NCBI GenBank assembly: GCA_902464595.1
Contig: CABQJX010000001.1
Span: forward strand, 1 to 64,000
Source: an uncultured Lachnoclostridium sp.
GTDB lineage: Bacteria > Bacillota > Clostridia > Lachnospirales > Lachnospiraceae
Direction: 5' to 3'
DNA: 64,000 nt
Positions 51,108 to 61,042 of the stretch are shown here, one piece after another. The position numbers and the translations under genes are program-made. Within the stretch, counting starts at the first letter, position 1; each line of letters starts with the position of its first letter. Under the pieces are notes generated by a model, which had not been told where the DNA came from, made no database searches, and saw only the letters and a list, made by a program, of their open reading frames with translations.

Positions 51108-51341
51108 ATGTTAGAGAAAATGAAAGAGATTATTGCAGAGCAGTTAAGCGTAGACGCAGATTCCATTACTGAGGCTTCTTCCTTCAAGGAAGATCTGGGA
51201 GCAGATTCCTTAGACCTGTTCGAGTTAGTAATGGCTCTGGAGGATGAGTACTCTGTAGAGATCCCAGCTGAGGATTTAGAGCAGTTAAGCACAGTTGGCG
51301 ATGTTATGAACTACTTAAAGGACAAAGGCGTAGAGGCATAA
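51108..51341 (+). CDS. acpP: Acyl carrier protein
   Basis: 77 residues, strongly acidic, with the phosphopantetheine attachment serine at position 34 in LGADSLDLFELVMALE. It carries the growing acyl chain as a thioester. AAAAGGAG lies before the ATG. The 142-base gap after fabH holds no further gene that I can support. Confidence 0.97.
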   Translation: MLEKMKEIIAEQLSVDADSITEASSFKEDLGADSLDLFELVMALEDEYSVEIPAEDLEQLSTVGDVMNYLKDKGVEA

Positions 51342-51449
51342 AAAGCGCAGCAAATATAGTTTACTTAGGCGGACGGCGTGTGGATATATGAAGCACGCTG
51401 TTCGTTTCAATAGGGGAAAACCCAGGAAATGTGGACTGGAGGCAGAATA

Positions 51450-52376
51450 GTGAAAACAAGAATTACAGAAATGTTAGGAATTGAATACCCTATTATTCAG
51501 GGCGGCATGGCCTGGGTAGCAGAACATCATCTGGCAGCAGCTGTATCTGAGGCAGGCGGACTTGGCCTGATCGGAGGAGCCAATGCGCCCGGCGAAGTAG
51601 TGAGAGATGAGATCCGCAAGGCCAGAGAGCTGACAAAAAAGCCCATTGGCGTGAACGTGATGCTTCTCAGCCCTCACGCAGAGGACGTAGCCAGAGTGGT
51701 TGTTGAGGAAGGCATAAAGGTAGTGACTACCGGAGCCGGAAACCCCGAAAAATACATGGATATGTGGAAGGCTGCCGGGATCAAGGTGATCCCTGTGGTA
51801 GCCAGCGTAGCACTGGCACGCCGTATGGAAAAATACGGGGCAGATGCTGTAGTGGCAGAGGGAATGGAGTCCGGCGGCCATATCGGCGAGCAGACTACCA
51901 TGACCTTAGTTCCCCAGGTGGCAGATGCAGTGTCCATCCCTGTGATCGCCGCAGGCGGTGTAGGCGACGGCAGAGGAATGGCTGCTGCTTTCATGCTGGG
52001 AGCTGAGGCGGTTCAGATCGGAACACGTTTCGTTGTTTCCAAGGAATCCATTGTACATGCCAACTACAAGGAGCGCATCATCAAGGCAAAGGATATTGAT
52101 TCCACCGTTACAGGACGCAGCCACGGTCATCCGGTGCGCTGCCTGCGCAACCAGATGACAAGGGAGTACATTAAACTGGAGCAGGAAGGAAAATCCTTTG
52201 AGGAGCTGGAGTACCTGACCCTGGGAACCCTGCGCAATGCTGTAATGGACGGAGATGTGACAAATGGAACCGTTATGGCCGGACAGATCGCAGGAATGAT
52301 CACCAAGGAGCAGAGCTGTAAGGAGATCGTTGAGGAGATCGCAGCCCAGGCAGAGAAGCTGTTGGGAAGACAGTAA
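51450..52376 (+). CDS. fabK: Enoyl-ACP reductase II (FMN-dependent)
   Basis: 308 residues of the FabK/2-nitropropane dioxygenase fold: MLGIEYPIIQGGMAWVAEHHLAAAVSEAGGLGLIGG at the N-terminus (split around residues 8-43), MESGGHIGEQTTMTLVPQV and IAAGGVGDGRGMAAAFMLGAEAVQIGTRF FMN-binding segments. It reduces the enoyl-ACP double bond, replacing FabI, which is not present here. Start GTG 51450 is chosen because GGAGG at 51438-51442 is properly spaced. Confidence 0.93.
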   Translation: MKTRITEMLGIEYPIIQGGMAWVAEHHLAAAVSEAGGLGLIGGANAPGEVVRDEIRKARELTKKPIGVNVMLLSPHAEDVARVVVEEGIKVVTTGAGNPEKYMDMWKAAGIKVIPVVASVALARRMEKYGADAVVAEGMESGGHIGEQTTMTLVPQVADAVSIPVIAAGGVGDGRGMAAAFMLGAEAVQIGTRFVVSKESIVHANYKERIIKAKDIDSTVTGRSHGHPVRCLRNQMTREYIKLEQEGKSFEELEYLTLGTLRNAVMDGDVTNGTVMAGQIAGMITKEQSCKEIVEEIAAQAEKLLGRQ

Positions 52377-52477
52377 GGCAGCATTTGCCAGAAGGACAGG
52401 CAGCCAGTCAGACTGGATCTGAGAGGAAACGGTCTTGGGTACAGCCAGTAAGTCAGGAAACAGGAGAAGCAGGATAT

Positions 52478-53398
52478 ATGAGCAGGATCGCATTTATTTT
52501 CCCAGGCCAGGGGGCTCAGGCAGCCGGTATGGGAAAGGATTTTTATGAGCAGAAGGAAACGGCAAAGAAGATTTTTGACAGAGCCACAGAGCTGATGGGA
52601 TTTTCTATGCCAGAGCTGTGCTTTGAGGAAAATGACCGCCTGGATATTACAGAGTATACTCAGGCAGCCATGGTAACTGCCAGCATCGCCATGATGCGAG
52701 TTTTGGAAGAAAATGGAATCAAACCAGATGTTGCAGCGGGACTCAGCTTAGGAGAGTACTGTGCCCTGGCGGCAGCGGGAGTGATGAGCGACGAGGATGC
52801 CATCAAAACCGTGCGCCAGAGAGGCATTTTTATGCAGGAGGAGGTTCCGGCAGGGGAAGGGGCGATGGCAGCCGTCCTTGCTTTGGACGCTGCAGCTATT
52901 GAGGAAGTGACTGGTTCTATGGAGGGCGTATGGATCGCCAACTACAACTGTCCTGGCCAGATCGTGATTTCCGGCCGGAAGGAGGCTGTAGAGGCTGCCT
53001 GTGAGCGTTTAAAGGAAGCTGGAGCCAAGAGAACCGTTATGCTCAATGTAAGCGGCCCCTTCCACTCAGGAATGCTTACAGGAGTTGGTGAGAAGCTGAA
53101 AGCGGTATTGGATCAGGTTGAGATCTGCGAACCCCAGATCCCTTATGTGGCGAATGTGACGGCCCAGTATGTGAGGAGTGCTTCTGAGGTGAAGGAGCTG
53201 TTGACAAAACAGGTTTCCTCCTCTGTGCGGTGGCAGCAGAGCGTAGAGGCAATGCTGGCAGACGGCGTGGATACGTTTATTGAGATCGGACCGGGAAAAA
53301 CGCTGGCAGGCTTTATGCGCAAGATCGACCGGAATGCAAAGACATTCAACGTAGAGAAGTTAGAGGATATTGAGAAGGTAGTGGAGGCTCTGAGATAA
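52478..53398 (+). CDS. fabD: Malonyl-CoA:ACP transacylase
   Basis: 306 residues: N-terminal IAFIFPGQGAQAAGMGKDF, nucleophile serine in AGLSLGEYCAL (about S90) and the catalytic histidine in VSGPFHSGML. It loads malonyl groups on ACP. ATG 52478 is preceded by AGGAG; the frame is open for a further 93 bases upstream but that extension reads as low-complexity non-coding sequence. Confidence 0.95.
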   Translation: MSRIAFIFPGQGAQAAGMGKDFYEQKETAKKIFDRATELMGFSMPELCFEENDRLDITEYTQAAMVTASIAMMRVLEENGIKPDVAAGLSLGEYCALAAAGVMSDEDAIKTVRQRGIFMQEEVPAGEGAMAAVLALDAAAIEEVTGSMEGVWIANYNCPGQIVISGRKEAVEAACERLKEAGAKRTVMLNVSGPFHSGMLTGVGEKLKAVLDQVEICEPQIPYVANVTAQYVRSASEVKELLTKQVSSSVRWQQSVEAMLADGVDTFIEIGPGKTLAGFMRKIDRNAKTFNVEKLEDIEKVVEALR

Positions 53399-53429
53399 CC
53401 AGTCTCAGGGTTCGGAGAGGAGATAGCAT

Positions 53430-54170
53430 ATGCTGGAAGGAAAGATTGCACTGGTGACAGGAGCCAGCCGGGGGATCGGACGTCAGATCGCCCTTAAATT
53501 AGCCGGGCAGGGAGCGTTTGTGATCGTAAATTACAATGGTTCCGCTGCAAAGGCAGAGGAAACCGTGAAGGAGATCGAGGTAGCAGGAGGAAAGGCTGAG
53601 GCAGTGCAGTGCAATGTTTCCGATTTCGAGGCCTGCGGCCAGATGCTCACCGATGTTGTGGCCAAGCATGGCCGCCTGGATATTCTGGTAAATAACGCAG
53701 GGATCACCAGGGACAACCTGTTGATGAAGATGTCTGAGGAAGATTTTGATGCGGTCATCAGCACGAATTTAAAGGGTGTGTTCAACTGTGTGAAGCATAT
53801 TTCACGCCAGATGTTAAAGCAGAGAGCCGGAAGGATCATTAATATCTCCTCTGTATCAGGCGTTTTGGGAAATGCAGGCCAGGCGAATTACTGCGCTGCA
53901 AAAGCAGGGGTGATCGGACTTACAAAGTCGGCGGCCAGGGAGTTAGCCAGCCGGGGCATCACGGTCAACGCAGTGGCGCCGGGATTTATCACCACAGAGA
54001 TGACAGACGTGTTAAGCGACAGCGTAAAGGCTGCTGCCACAGAGCAGATCCCCATGAAGCATTTTGGCTCCACAGAGGACATTGCCGCAGCAGTGGCGTT
54101 TTTAGCTTCCGATGAAGCGGGATATATTACAGGACAGGTGCTGAGTGTGGACGGCGGAATGGCCATGTAG
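53430..54170 (+). CDS. fabG: 3-oxoacyl-ACP reductase
   Basis: 246-residue short-chain dehydrogenase: NADP loop [16 protein letters not shown] (9-24), NNAG at about 86-89, and catalytic Ser-Tyr-Lys in [23 protein letters not shown]. The C-terminus ends with [15 protein letters not shown], typical of FabG. AGAGGAGA precedes the ATG. Confidence 0.96.
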   Translation: MLEGKIALVTGASRGIGRQIALKLAGQGAFVIVNYNGSAAKAEETVKEIEVAGGKAEAVQCNVSDFEACGQMLTDVVAKHGRLDILVNNAGITRDNLLMKMSEEDFDAVISTNLKGVFNCVKHISRQMLKQRAGRIINISSVSGVLGNAGQANYCAAKAGVIGLTKSAARELASRGITVNAVAPGFITTEMTDVLSDSVKAAATEQIPMKHFGSTEDIAAAVAFLASDEAGYITGQVLSVDGGMAM

Positions 54171-54260
54171 CCGGAAGCAGCTGAGGGAAACGGCATTTTC
54201 ACAGACCGGGCTGCCTGGCAGGAGTCTGGCGGACCGGTTTTTTAGAACAGGAGAGAATGA

Positions 54261-55502
54261 ATGATGAGAACAAGAGTAGTAGTGACCGGCATGGGAGCTG
54301 TCACCCCTATTGGAAATGATGTGGAGAGCTTCTGGCAGGGATTGAAGGATAAAAAAGTAGGCATCGGCCCTATTTCCTATTTTGACACCACTGATTTCAA
54401 GTGCAAGCTGGCAGCCGAGGTAAAGGATTTTGACCCTAAGGCGTATATGGATCCCAAGGCAGCCCGCCGTATGGAGCGTTTCTCCCAGCTGGCAGTAGCT
54501 GCATCCAAGCAGGCGCTGGAGCAGTCCGGCCTTGATATGTCCAAGGAAGATCCATACCGCGTAGGCGTATGCGTAGGCTCCGGCATCGGATCCCTCCAGG
54601 CTATGGAGAAGGACGTTATCAAGATGCATGAGAAAGGGCCAAGCCGCGTAAATCCGCTGTTAGTGCCTTTGATGATCAGCAATATGGCAGCCGGAAACGT
54701 GGCCATCCAGTTTGGCCTCAAGGGAAAATGCTTTAACGTGGTGACTGCATGTGCAACGGGAACCCATTCTATCGGAGAGGCATTCCGCTCCATACAGTAC
54801 GGCGAGGCAGATGTCATGGTGGCTGGCGGTGCTGAGGCCAGCATCACCCCTATCGGGATCGCAGGCTTTACCGCTCTGACTGCACTAAACACAACCGATG
54901 ATCCCTTGCGGGCATCTATCCCATTTGATGAGGAACGCAACGGGTTTATTATGGGCGAGGGCGCAGGCGTAGTGGTACTGGAGTCCTTAGAGCATGCCAA
55001 GGCAAGAGGGGCAAAGATCTTAGCAGAGCTTGTGGGATATGGCGCAACCTGCGACGCCTTCCACATCACCTCTCCGGCAGAAGACGGAAGCGGCGCTGCC
55101 AAGGCAATGGAGAATGCCATTGCCGATGCAGGCTTGAAGGCAGAGGATATTGATTATGTGAATGCTCACGGAACCAGCACCCACCACAACGACCTGTTTG
55201 AGACAAAGGCCATTAAGCTGGCTCTGGGAGACCACGCAAAAGAGGTGAAGATCAATTCCACCAAATCCATGATCGGCCACCTGTTAGGCGCAGCCGGAGG
55301 CGTGGAGTTCATTGTCTGCGTCAAGTCCATTGAGGATGGGTTTGTCCATGCTACCGCAGGTCTTGAGACACCTGGAGAGGGATGTGACCTGGATTACACC
55401 ATGGGCGAGGGCGTATCTATGGACGTAAATGCAGCTATCACCAATTCCCTGGGATTTGGCGGACACAACGCCAGCCTGGTAGTAAAGAAGTTCAGCGAAT
55501 AG
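54261..55502 (+). CDS. fabF: 3-oxoacyl-ACP synthase II
   Basis: 413 residues, elongating condensing enzyme: N-terminal RVVVTGMGAVTPIGNDVESFW, active-site Cys164 in VTACATGTHSIGEAF, and the two histidines in NAHGTSTHHNDLFET and KSMIGHLLGAAGGVE. All catalytic residues are intact. An alternative start three bases downstream (ATGATG) is equally possible. Confidence 0.96.
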   Translation: MMRTRVVVTGMGAVTPIGNDVESFWQGLKDKKVGIGPISYFDTTDFKCKLAAEVKDFDPKAYMDPKAARRMERFSQLAVAASKQALEQSGLDMSKEDPYRVGVCVGSGIGSLQAMEKDVIKMHEKGPSRVNPLLVPLMISNMAAGNVAIQFGLKGKCFNVVTACATGTHSIGEAFRSIQYGEADVMVAGGAEASITPIGIAGFTALTALNTTDDPLRASIPFDEERNGFIMGEGAGVVVLESLEHAKARGAKILAELVGYGATCDAFHITSPAEDGSGAAKAMENAIADAGLKAEDIDYVNAHGTSTHHNDLFETKAIKLALGDHAKEVKINSTKSMIGHLLGAAGGVEFIVCVKSIEDGFVHATAGLETPGEGCDLDYTMGEGVSMDVNAAITNSLGFGGHNASLVVKKFSE

Positions 55503-55516
55503 GAAGGGGATACAAC

Positions 55517-55993
55517 ATGAACGTAGATGAGATCGTAAAACTGATGAAGGCAGCCTCCGACTGTGGGCTTACAGCGGTGGAGATCAAAGAGGGAGAGTTT
55601 AAGCTGTCCTTAAAGAAGGAAAAAGAAATGCCTCAGATCGTGGCTGTGGGAGGCCCGGTATCGGAAGGCAGCGTTTCCCCGGCGGCTGTGCAGGCTGTCA
55701 GCGCTCAGGCTGTGATCCCTCAGGCAGCAGCTGTCTCAGGCGGGGCTGACATCGGATCTGACAATGTGATCACCTCTCCATTGGTGGGAACCTTCTATAA
55801 TGCTTCCGCTCCGGGGGCAGAGCCCTTTGTAAAGGAAGGGGATACGGTGAAGAAGGGGCAGGTATTAGGCATCATTGAGGCCATGAAGCTGATGAACGAG
55901 ATCGAGAGCGAGTTTGACGGCGTAGTGGAGGCTGTGTTAGTCAGCAACGAGGAAGTGGTGGAGTACGGACAGCCCTTATTCCGGATCAAATAG
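55517..55993 (+). CDS. accB: Biotin carboxyl carrier protein of acetyl-CoA carboxylase
   Basis: 158 residues: N-terminal helical segment, an Ala/Val/Gln-rich hinge (about 45-80) and the C-terminal biotinyl domain with the biotinylated Lys124 in [13 protein letters not shown]. Follows fabF by 14 bases. Confidence 0.95.
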   Translation: MNVDEIVKLMKAASDCGLTAVEIKEGEFKLSLKKEKEMPQIVAVGGPVSEGSVSPAAVQAVSAQAVIPQAAAVSGGADIGSDNVITSPLVGTFYNASAPGAEPFVKEGDTVKKGQVLGIIEAMKLMNEIESEFDGVVEAVLVSNEEVVEYGQPLFRIK

Positions 55994-56037
55994 GATATAT
56001 CAGGGCTCTGTTCCCTGAAAAAGAAGGAGAAACCGAT

Positions 56038-56463
56038 ATGTTAATGGGAGTAAAAGAAATACAGGAGATCATTCCCCACAGACATCCATTCCTGTTAGTG
56101 GACTGCATCGAGGAGCTGGAGCCGGGAGTGCGGGCAGTGGGTTATAAGTGCGTGACCTTTGACGAGTCCTTTTTCAAGGGACACTTCCCTCAGGAGCCAG
56201 TGATGCCGGGGGTTCTTTTGGTAGAGGCCCTTGCCCAGACCGGAGCAGTAGCTATTTTATCCCAGGAGGGATTTAAGGGAAAAGTCGCTTATTTTGGCGG
56301 TATTGACAAGGCAAAATTTAAGCGCAAGGTAGTTCCGGGCGATAAGGTAAAGCTGGAGTGCGAGATCATCAAGCAGAAGGGGCCAGTAGGCGTTGGAAAA
56401 GCAACGGCTACCGTTGATGGAAAGCTGGCAGTCAGCGCGGAGCTGACCTTCATGGTGGGATAG
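56038..56463 (+). CDS. fabZ: 3-hydroxyacyl-ACP dehydratase
   Basis: 141-residue hot-dog protein: [20 protein letters not shown] at the N-terminus, catalytic His in [23 protein letters not shown] with the glutamate in LVEALAQ. AAGGAG is placed before ATG 56038. It dehydrates 3-hydroxyacyl-ACP for FabK. Confidence 0.96.
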   Translation: MLMGVKEIQEIIPHRHPFLLVDCIEELEPGVRAVGYKCVTFDESFFKGHFPQEPVMPGVLLVEALAQTGAVAILSQEGFKGKVAYFGGIDKAKFKRKVVPGDKVKLECEIIKQKGPVGVGKATATVDGKLAVSAELTFMVG

Positions 56464-56517
56464 GCAGACTGCTTTCGCAAGATAGGCGGAAGGGTTAGAG
56501 ACAGAGGGAGAGTATTC

Positions 56518-57870
56518 ATGTTTAACAAGATTTTGATTGCCAACCGGGGCGAGATCGCTGTCCGGGTGATCCGTGCCTGCCGGGAAATGGGGATCCAGAC
56601 CGTAGCAGTCTATTCCGAGGCAGATCGGGACTGCCTTCACACCATGCTGGCGGACGAGGCCATCTGTATTGGGCCTGCTCCTTCCAGCGAGAGCTACTTA
56701 AATATTGAGCGGATCCTGGCCGCCACGGTGGCTATGAAGGCGGACGCCATTCATCCCGGATTTGGATTCTTGTCTGAGAATGCCAGATTCGCTAAGCTGT
56801 GCGCTGAGTGCAACATTGCTTTTATCGGCCCCAGCGCGGATATTATCAATAAGATGGGAAATAAGTCGGAAGCCCGCAAGACTATGATGGAGGCAGGGAT
56901 TCCCGTTGTGCCGGGAAGCAAGGAGCCGGTATATACAGCGGAGGCCGGACTTGCCATGGCAAAGGGAATTGGCTTTCCTGTCATGATCAAGGCTTCCTCC
57001 GGCGGAGGCGGAAAGGGAATGAGAATTTCCAGAAGCCAGGAGGATTTTACCGAGCTGTTCCAGGCGGCCCAGCTGGAGTCGGTCAAGGGCTTTTCTGACG
57101 ACACCATGTACATCGAGAAGTATATTGAGAAGCCAAGGCATGTGGAGTTCCAGATCATGGCTGATAAGTTCGGCAATGTGATCCATCTGGGAGAGAGGGA
57201 CTGTTCCATTCAGCGCCGTCACCAGAAGGTTTTAGAGGAAGCGCCCTGCAGCGTCATTTCCCCGGAATTAAGAAAAGCTATGGGCGATACAGCGGTGAAG
57301 GCAGCCAAGGCAGTAGGATATGAGAATGCCGGAACCATTGAATTTTTGTTGGACAAAGACAAGAATTTCTATTTTATGGAAATGAATACCAGGATCCAGG
57401 TAGAGCATCCTGTAACGGAGATGGTTACCGGTCTGGATCTGATCAAAGAGCAGATCCGGGTAGCGGCAGGGGAGCCTTTAAGCGTAAGCCAGGAGGACGT
57501 GCGCATCGCGGGCCATGCCATCGAGTGCCGTATCAACGCGGAGAACCCGGAGAAGCATTTTATGCCCTGCCCGGGACGGATTACCAACGTCCATATACCG
57601 GGAGGGAACGGCGTCCGGGTGGATACCCATATCTACAATGACTATAAAGTGCCAGCCAACTATGATTCCATGCTGATGAAGCTGATCGTTTACGATCAGG
57701 ACAGGGAGTCTGCCATCGCAAAGATGCGCAGTGCCCTGGGAGAGGTCATCATCGAGGGAATTGAGACAAATATTAACTTCCAGTATGAGATCCTGGAAAA
57801 TGAAGCATTTCAGCGGGGAGACACGGATACCGGCTTTATTGAAAAGCATTTTCCGGCTTATGTGCGTTAG
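56518..57870 (+). CDS. accC: Biotin carboxylase of acetyl-CoA carboxylase
   Basis: 450 residues, ATP-grasp enzyme: N-terminal ILIANRGEIAVRVIRACREMGI, HPGFGFLSENARFAKLC, glycine-rich loop KASSGGGGKGMRISRS, and the active-site segment FYFMEMNTRIQVEHPVTEMV. It carboxylates the biotin on AccB. Confidence 0.97.
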   Translation: MFNKILIANRGEIAVRVIRACREMGIQTVAVYSEADRDCLHTMLADEAICIGPAPSSESYLNIERILAATVAMKADAIHPGFGFLSENARFAKLCAECNIAFIGPSADIINKMGNKSEARKTMMEAGIPVVPGSKEPVYTAEAGLAMAKGIGFPVMIKASSGGGGKGMRISRSQEDFTELFQAAQLESVKGFSDDTMYIEKYIEKPRHVEFQIMADKFGNVIHLGERDCSIQRRHQKVLEEAPCSVISPELRKAMGDTAVKAAKAVGYENAGTIEFLLDKDKNFYFMEMNTRIQVEHPVTEMVTGLDLIKEQIRVAAGEPLSVSQEDVRIAGHAIECRINAENPEKHFMPCPGRITNVHIPGGNGVRVDTHIYNDYKVPANYDSMLMKLIVYDQDRESAIAKMRSALGEVIIEGIETNINFQYEILENEAFQRGDTDTGFIEKHFPAYVR

Positions 57871-57948
57871 CCTGGTTTTATTTAAAACGGGATTTCCGGC
57901 TTAAAGCCGCCGCACCGTCAGATAAGCCTCGCGAAGAAGGGAGCTGCT

Positions 57949-59667
57949 ATGCTGCGGAACATGTTCAAAAAGACATATACGAAACTTGATACGAAATACA
58001 AACCTGACACAGCCCAGGAGCCGGAGATTCCCCAGGGACTGTGGCGCAAGTGCAATAAGTGCGGGCAGCCCATCTATGTGGAGGACGTAAAGAATAATTA
58101 TTATGTCTGCCCGAAGTGCGGCGGATATTTCCGTGTCCATGCCTATCGGCGGATTGAGATGCTGGTGGACGAGGGAACCTTTGAGGAGTGGAATAAGGAA
58201 ATGCCCTTCTCCAATCCTCTGGATTTCCCCGGCTACGAGAAAAAGGTTCTGGCAACTAGGGAAAAGAGCCATCTCAATGAGGCCATTGTCACCGGAAAGG
58301 GAAAGATTGACGGAAATCCTGTGGTAATCGGCGTCTGCGATGCACGGTTTATCATGAGCAGCATGGGTTATGTAGTCGGCGAAAAGATCACAGAGGCGGT
58401 AGAGCGGGCAACCAGGGAAAAGCTTCCGGTGGTGTTGTTTGCCTGTTCCGGAGGAGCCAGGATGCAGGAGGGCATCGTATCCCTTATGCAGATGGCAAAG
58501 ACCTCAGCGGCTTTAAAGCGCCATCACGAGGCAGGCCAGCTGTTCATCAGCGTGTTCACGGATCCCACAACCGGAGGCGTTACAGCCAGCTTCGCTATGT
58601 TAGGCGATGTGATCTTAGCGGAGCCTCACGCCCTGATCGGATTTGCCGGGCCGAGAGTGATTGAACAGACCATCGGACAGAAGCTTCCTGAGGGCTTTCA
58701 GAGAGCAGAATTTCTTCTGGAACACGGTTTTGTGGATAAGATCGTGGAGCGGAAGGATCAGAAGCGGGTGATCGGACAGATCCTGTACATGCACCGGAGC
58801 CACAAAATGAATGTGGAGATGAAAGCTCCCGTGGATGAAACGTCTTCCTTTGTGGATAAAGAGGCAGAAAATAAGGAAGACGGTGGAAAGACTGCCTGGG
58901 ATACGGTTCTCTTATCCAGAAGATCGGATCGTCCCGTTGCTTCCGACTATATTAACGCCCTGTTTGATGAATTTATCGAGTTCCATGGAGACCGGTATTT
59001 CAAGGACGATGGGGCTATTATCGGAGGGATTGCCTTGTTCCACGGTATGCCGGTAACGGTGATCGGACAGCAGAAGGGCAAGAATACGAAGGACAATATT
59101 AAACGCAACTTCGGAATGCCTTCCCCGGAGGGCTACCGCAAGGCCCTGCGGCTGATGAAGCAGGCTGAGGCCTTTGGGCGTCCCATTGTGTGCTTTGTGG
59201 ATACGCCGGGAGCCTTCTGCGGCCTGGAGGCCGAGGAGAGGGGACAGGGGGAAGCCATTGCAAAGAATCTCTTTGAGATGTCCGGCCTCCGTGTTCCGGT
59301 ACTTTCCGTTGTCATCGGAGAGGGCGGCAGCGGAGGAGCGTTAGCTATGGCTGTGGCAGACGAGGTGTGGATGCTGGAAAACGCCATTTACTCTATTTTG
59401 TCCCCGGAAGGATTTGCTTCGATCCTTTATAAGGACAGTAAAAAAGCGCCGGAGGCAGCCAAGGTCATGAAGGTGACAGCCAAGGATCTTTTGAAGCTGG
59501 GCCTGATCGAACGTATTGTGCCGGAGGCAGAGCCTGCCTGCACAGATAATCTCTACCGTCTCGCTGAATATATGGATAGCGCTATGGCAGAGTTCTTCCA
59601 TACCTACACCGCTATGGAAGGTGAGGAGTTAAGAGAGCACAGGTATCAGAGATTTAGGAGAATGTAA
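57949..59667 (+). CDS. accDA: Fused acetyl-CoA carboxylase carboxyltransferase, beta-alpha
   Basis: 572 residues joining both carboxyltransferase subunits in one chain. Residues 1-290 are AccD-like, with the zinc ribbon CNKCGQP…CPKCGGYF (about 35-60) and [22 protein letters not shown]. After a charged linker near 290-318, residues 320-572 are AccA-like, starting [20 protein letters not shown] and containing [29 protein letters not shown] and [23 protein letters not shown]. AccA lacks its usual N-terminal helical extension, apparently lost at the fusion. The stop shares one base with the next gene (TAATG). Confidence 0.95.
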   Translation: MLRNMFKKTYTKLDTKYKPDTAQEPEIPQGLWRKCNKCGQPIYVEDVKNNYYVCPKCGGYFRVHAYRRIEMLVDEGTFEEWNKEMPFSNPLDFPGYEKKVLATREKSHLNEAIVTGKGKIDGNPVVIGVCDARFIMSSMGYVVGEKITEAVERATREKLPVVLFACSGGARMQEGIVSLMQMAKTSAALKRHHEAGQLFISVFTDPTTGGVTASFAMLGDVILAEPHALIGFAGPRVIEQTIGQKLPEGFQRAEFLLEHGFVDKIVERKDQKRVIGQILYMHRSHKMNVEMKAPVDETSSFVDKEAENKEDGGKTAWDTVLLSRRSDRPVASDYINALFDEFIEFHGDRYFKDDGAIIGGIALFHGMPVTVIGQQKGKNTKDNIKRNFGMPSPEGYRKALRLMKQAEAFGRPIVCFVDTPGAFCGLEAEERGQGEAIAKNLFEMSGLRVPVLSVVIGEGGSGGALAMAVADEVWMLENAIYSILSPEGFASILYKDSKKAPEAAKVMKVTAKDLLKLGLIERIVPEAEPACTDNLYRLAEYMDSAMAEFFHTYTAMEGEELREHRYQRFRRM

Positions 59668-60800
59668 TGAGTGAATTAAAACCATTGGTAATCGGGGATT
59701 TAGTTGTTGAAAAGCCTGTTATCCAGGGAGGAATGGGCGTGGGAGTCAGCCTTCACCGTCTGGCAGGCGCAGTGGCCAGGGAGGGGGGAGTGGGTATTAT
59801 TTCTACTGCCCAGATCGGCTTTCAGGAGCCGGACTTCACCACCAATTTTGTGGAGGCCAATCTGCGGGCGATCCGCCGGGAGATGAAGCTTGCCAGGGAG
59901 ATCGCTCCCAAGGGAGCCATTGGATTCAACATCATGGTAGCTACCAAGCACTATGACCTGTGGGTAAAGGAAGCGGTGAAATCAGGGGCTGACATAATCA
60001 TTTCCGGCGCCGGACTTCCCGTATCCCTGCCAGAGTATGCCAACGAGGCGTATGAGGAGATGGAGGAGAAGCCGGCAAGAAGGACGAAGCTGGCCCCCAT
60101 CGTTTCCACGGCAAAATCAGCGAAGGTGATCTGCAAGATGTGGGACAGAAAGTACCATATCGCCCCGGATCTGGTGGTAGTGGAGGGACCTCTGGCAGGA
60201 GGTCATCTGGGATTTTCCACAGAGCAGCTGAATGAATATGGAGCGGATACAGCAGATACCATTTCCTCTTACCGCAGGGAAGCATACGACCAGGAGATCC
60301 GGGCCGTGCTTGAGGTAGTGAAGGAATATGGGGATAAATATGGAAGACATATTCCGGTTGTGTCAGCAGGAGGGATCTATACCCATGAGGATGTGATGCA
60401 CCAGATCGGTCTGGGGGCGGACGGCGTTCAGGTGGCTACCCGTTTTGTCACAACCGAGGAGTGCGACGCGGCCCAGGCATATAAGGAGACCTACATCAAC
60501 GCAAAGGCTGAGGACATTGTGATCACCCAGAGCCCTGTGGGTATGCCGGGACGGGCGATCCTGAATCCGTTTTTGAAGCAGATCAAGGCAGGGGACCGGC
60601 CTGCGATCCGATCCTGTTTCCAGTGTTTGGAGCATTGCGATATACGGACCATTCCCTACTGTATCACCATGGCTTTGGTAAATGCGGCCAGAGGCGATGT
60701 GGATCACGGCCTTCTGTTCTGCGGCAGCAACGCATGCCGGGCAGAAAAAATCGATACGGTAAAAGATGCGATGAGAGAGCTGACAGGAGACATGGACTGA
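59667..60800 (+). CDS. NMO/FabK-like FMN-dependent oxidoreductase
   Basis: 377 residues related to nitronate monooxygenase and FabK: VEKPVIQGGMGVGVSLHRLAGAVAREGGVGIIST at the start, GFNIMVATKHYDLWVKEAVKSGADIIISGAGLP, VVVEGPLAGGHLGFS with the conserved GGH, and VVSAGGIYTHEDVMHQIGLGADGVQVATRF. A Cys-rich C-terminal tail (SCFQCLEHCDIRTIPYC and FCGSNACRAEKI) is absent from FabK. It is translationally coupled to accDA, so it belongs to the fatty acid operon, possibly as a second enoyl reductase or a repair oxidase; the role is not established. Confidence 0.85.
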   Translation: MSELKPLVIGDLVVEKPVIQGGMGVGVSLHRLAGAVAREGGVGIISTAQIGFQEPDFTTNFVEANLRAIRREMKLAREIAPKGAIGFNIMVATKHYDLWVKEAVKSGADIIISGAGLPVSLPEYANEAYEEMEEKPARRTKLAPIVSTAKSAKVICKMWDRKYHIAPDLVVVEGPLAGGHLGFSTEQLNEYGADTADTISSYRREAYDQEIRAVLEVVKEYGDKYGRHIPVVSAGGIYTHEDVMHQIGLGADGVQVATRFVTTEECDAAQAYKETYINAKAEDIVITQSPVGMPGRAILNPFLKQIKAGDRPAIRSCFQCLEHCDIRTIPYCITMALVNAARGDVDHGLLFCGSNACRAEKIDTVKDAMRELTGDMD

Positions 60801-60828
60801 TCTGTAAAACGGTATAATGAATTGCAGG

Positions 60829-60857
60829 GAGCTGGCCAAAAGGCCGGCTCTTTTTTC
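60829..60857 (+). terminator. Terminator of the fatty acid operon
   Basis: GAGCTGGCC (60829-60837), loop AAAA, GGCCGGCTC (60842-60850), then TTTTTT. A 9-bp stem with one G·T pair. Confidence 0.9.
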
Positions 60858-60868
60858 TTAAAACATCT

Positions 60869-60969
60869 TTTTCCACATAGAATCACAAGATTCCACACTC
60901 TATCCCCATAAAATAAACAGACTTATCCACAAGTTATCCACATTATCCACCAAATGATAATTATCCATT
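60869..60969. promoter_or_regulatory. Cluster of DnaA-box-like 9-mers, all in one orientation
   Basis: Two perfect DnaA boxes TTATCCACA lie at 60923-60931 and 60934-60942, with near-matches TTATCCACC (60943-60951), TTATCCATT (60961-60969) and TTTTCCACA (60869-60877), plus weaker GATTCCACA (60889-60897) and CTATCCCCA (60900-60908). All point the same way within 101 bases of AT-rich intergenic DNA. There is no dnaA, dnaN or other origin-linked gene here. The last box overlaps the -35 of the merR promoter. Confidence 0.75.
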
Positions 60970-60996
60970 GACCATGAGGATAGAAAGCCTTAGAAT
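60968..60996 (+). promoter_or_regulatory. Promoter of the merR-type gene
   Basis: TTGACC (60968-60973), 17-nt spacer, TAGAAT (60991-60996). It places the transcription start near 61003 and supports ATG 61043 as the gene start. Confidence 0.7.
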
Positions 60997-61042
60997 AAAG
61001 ATATTGATTTTCAGTGACAAAAAAAGACCAGGGGACGGAAAA

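Noticed and set aside
60869..60969. Chromosomal replication origin (oriC)
   Set aside because: DnaA boxes are convincing, but there is no dnaA, dnaN, recF, rpmH or gyr gene nearby and no clear AT-rich 13-mer unwinding element. A DnaA-binding locus is the safer call.
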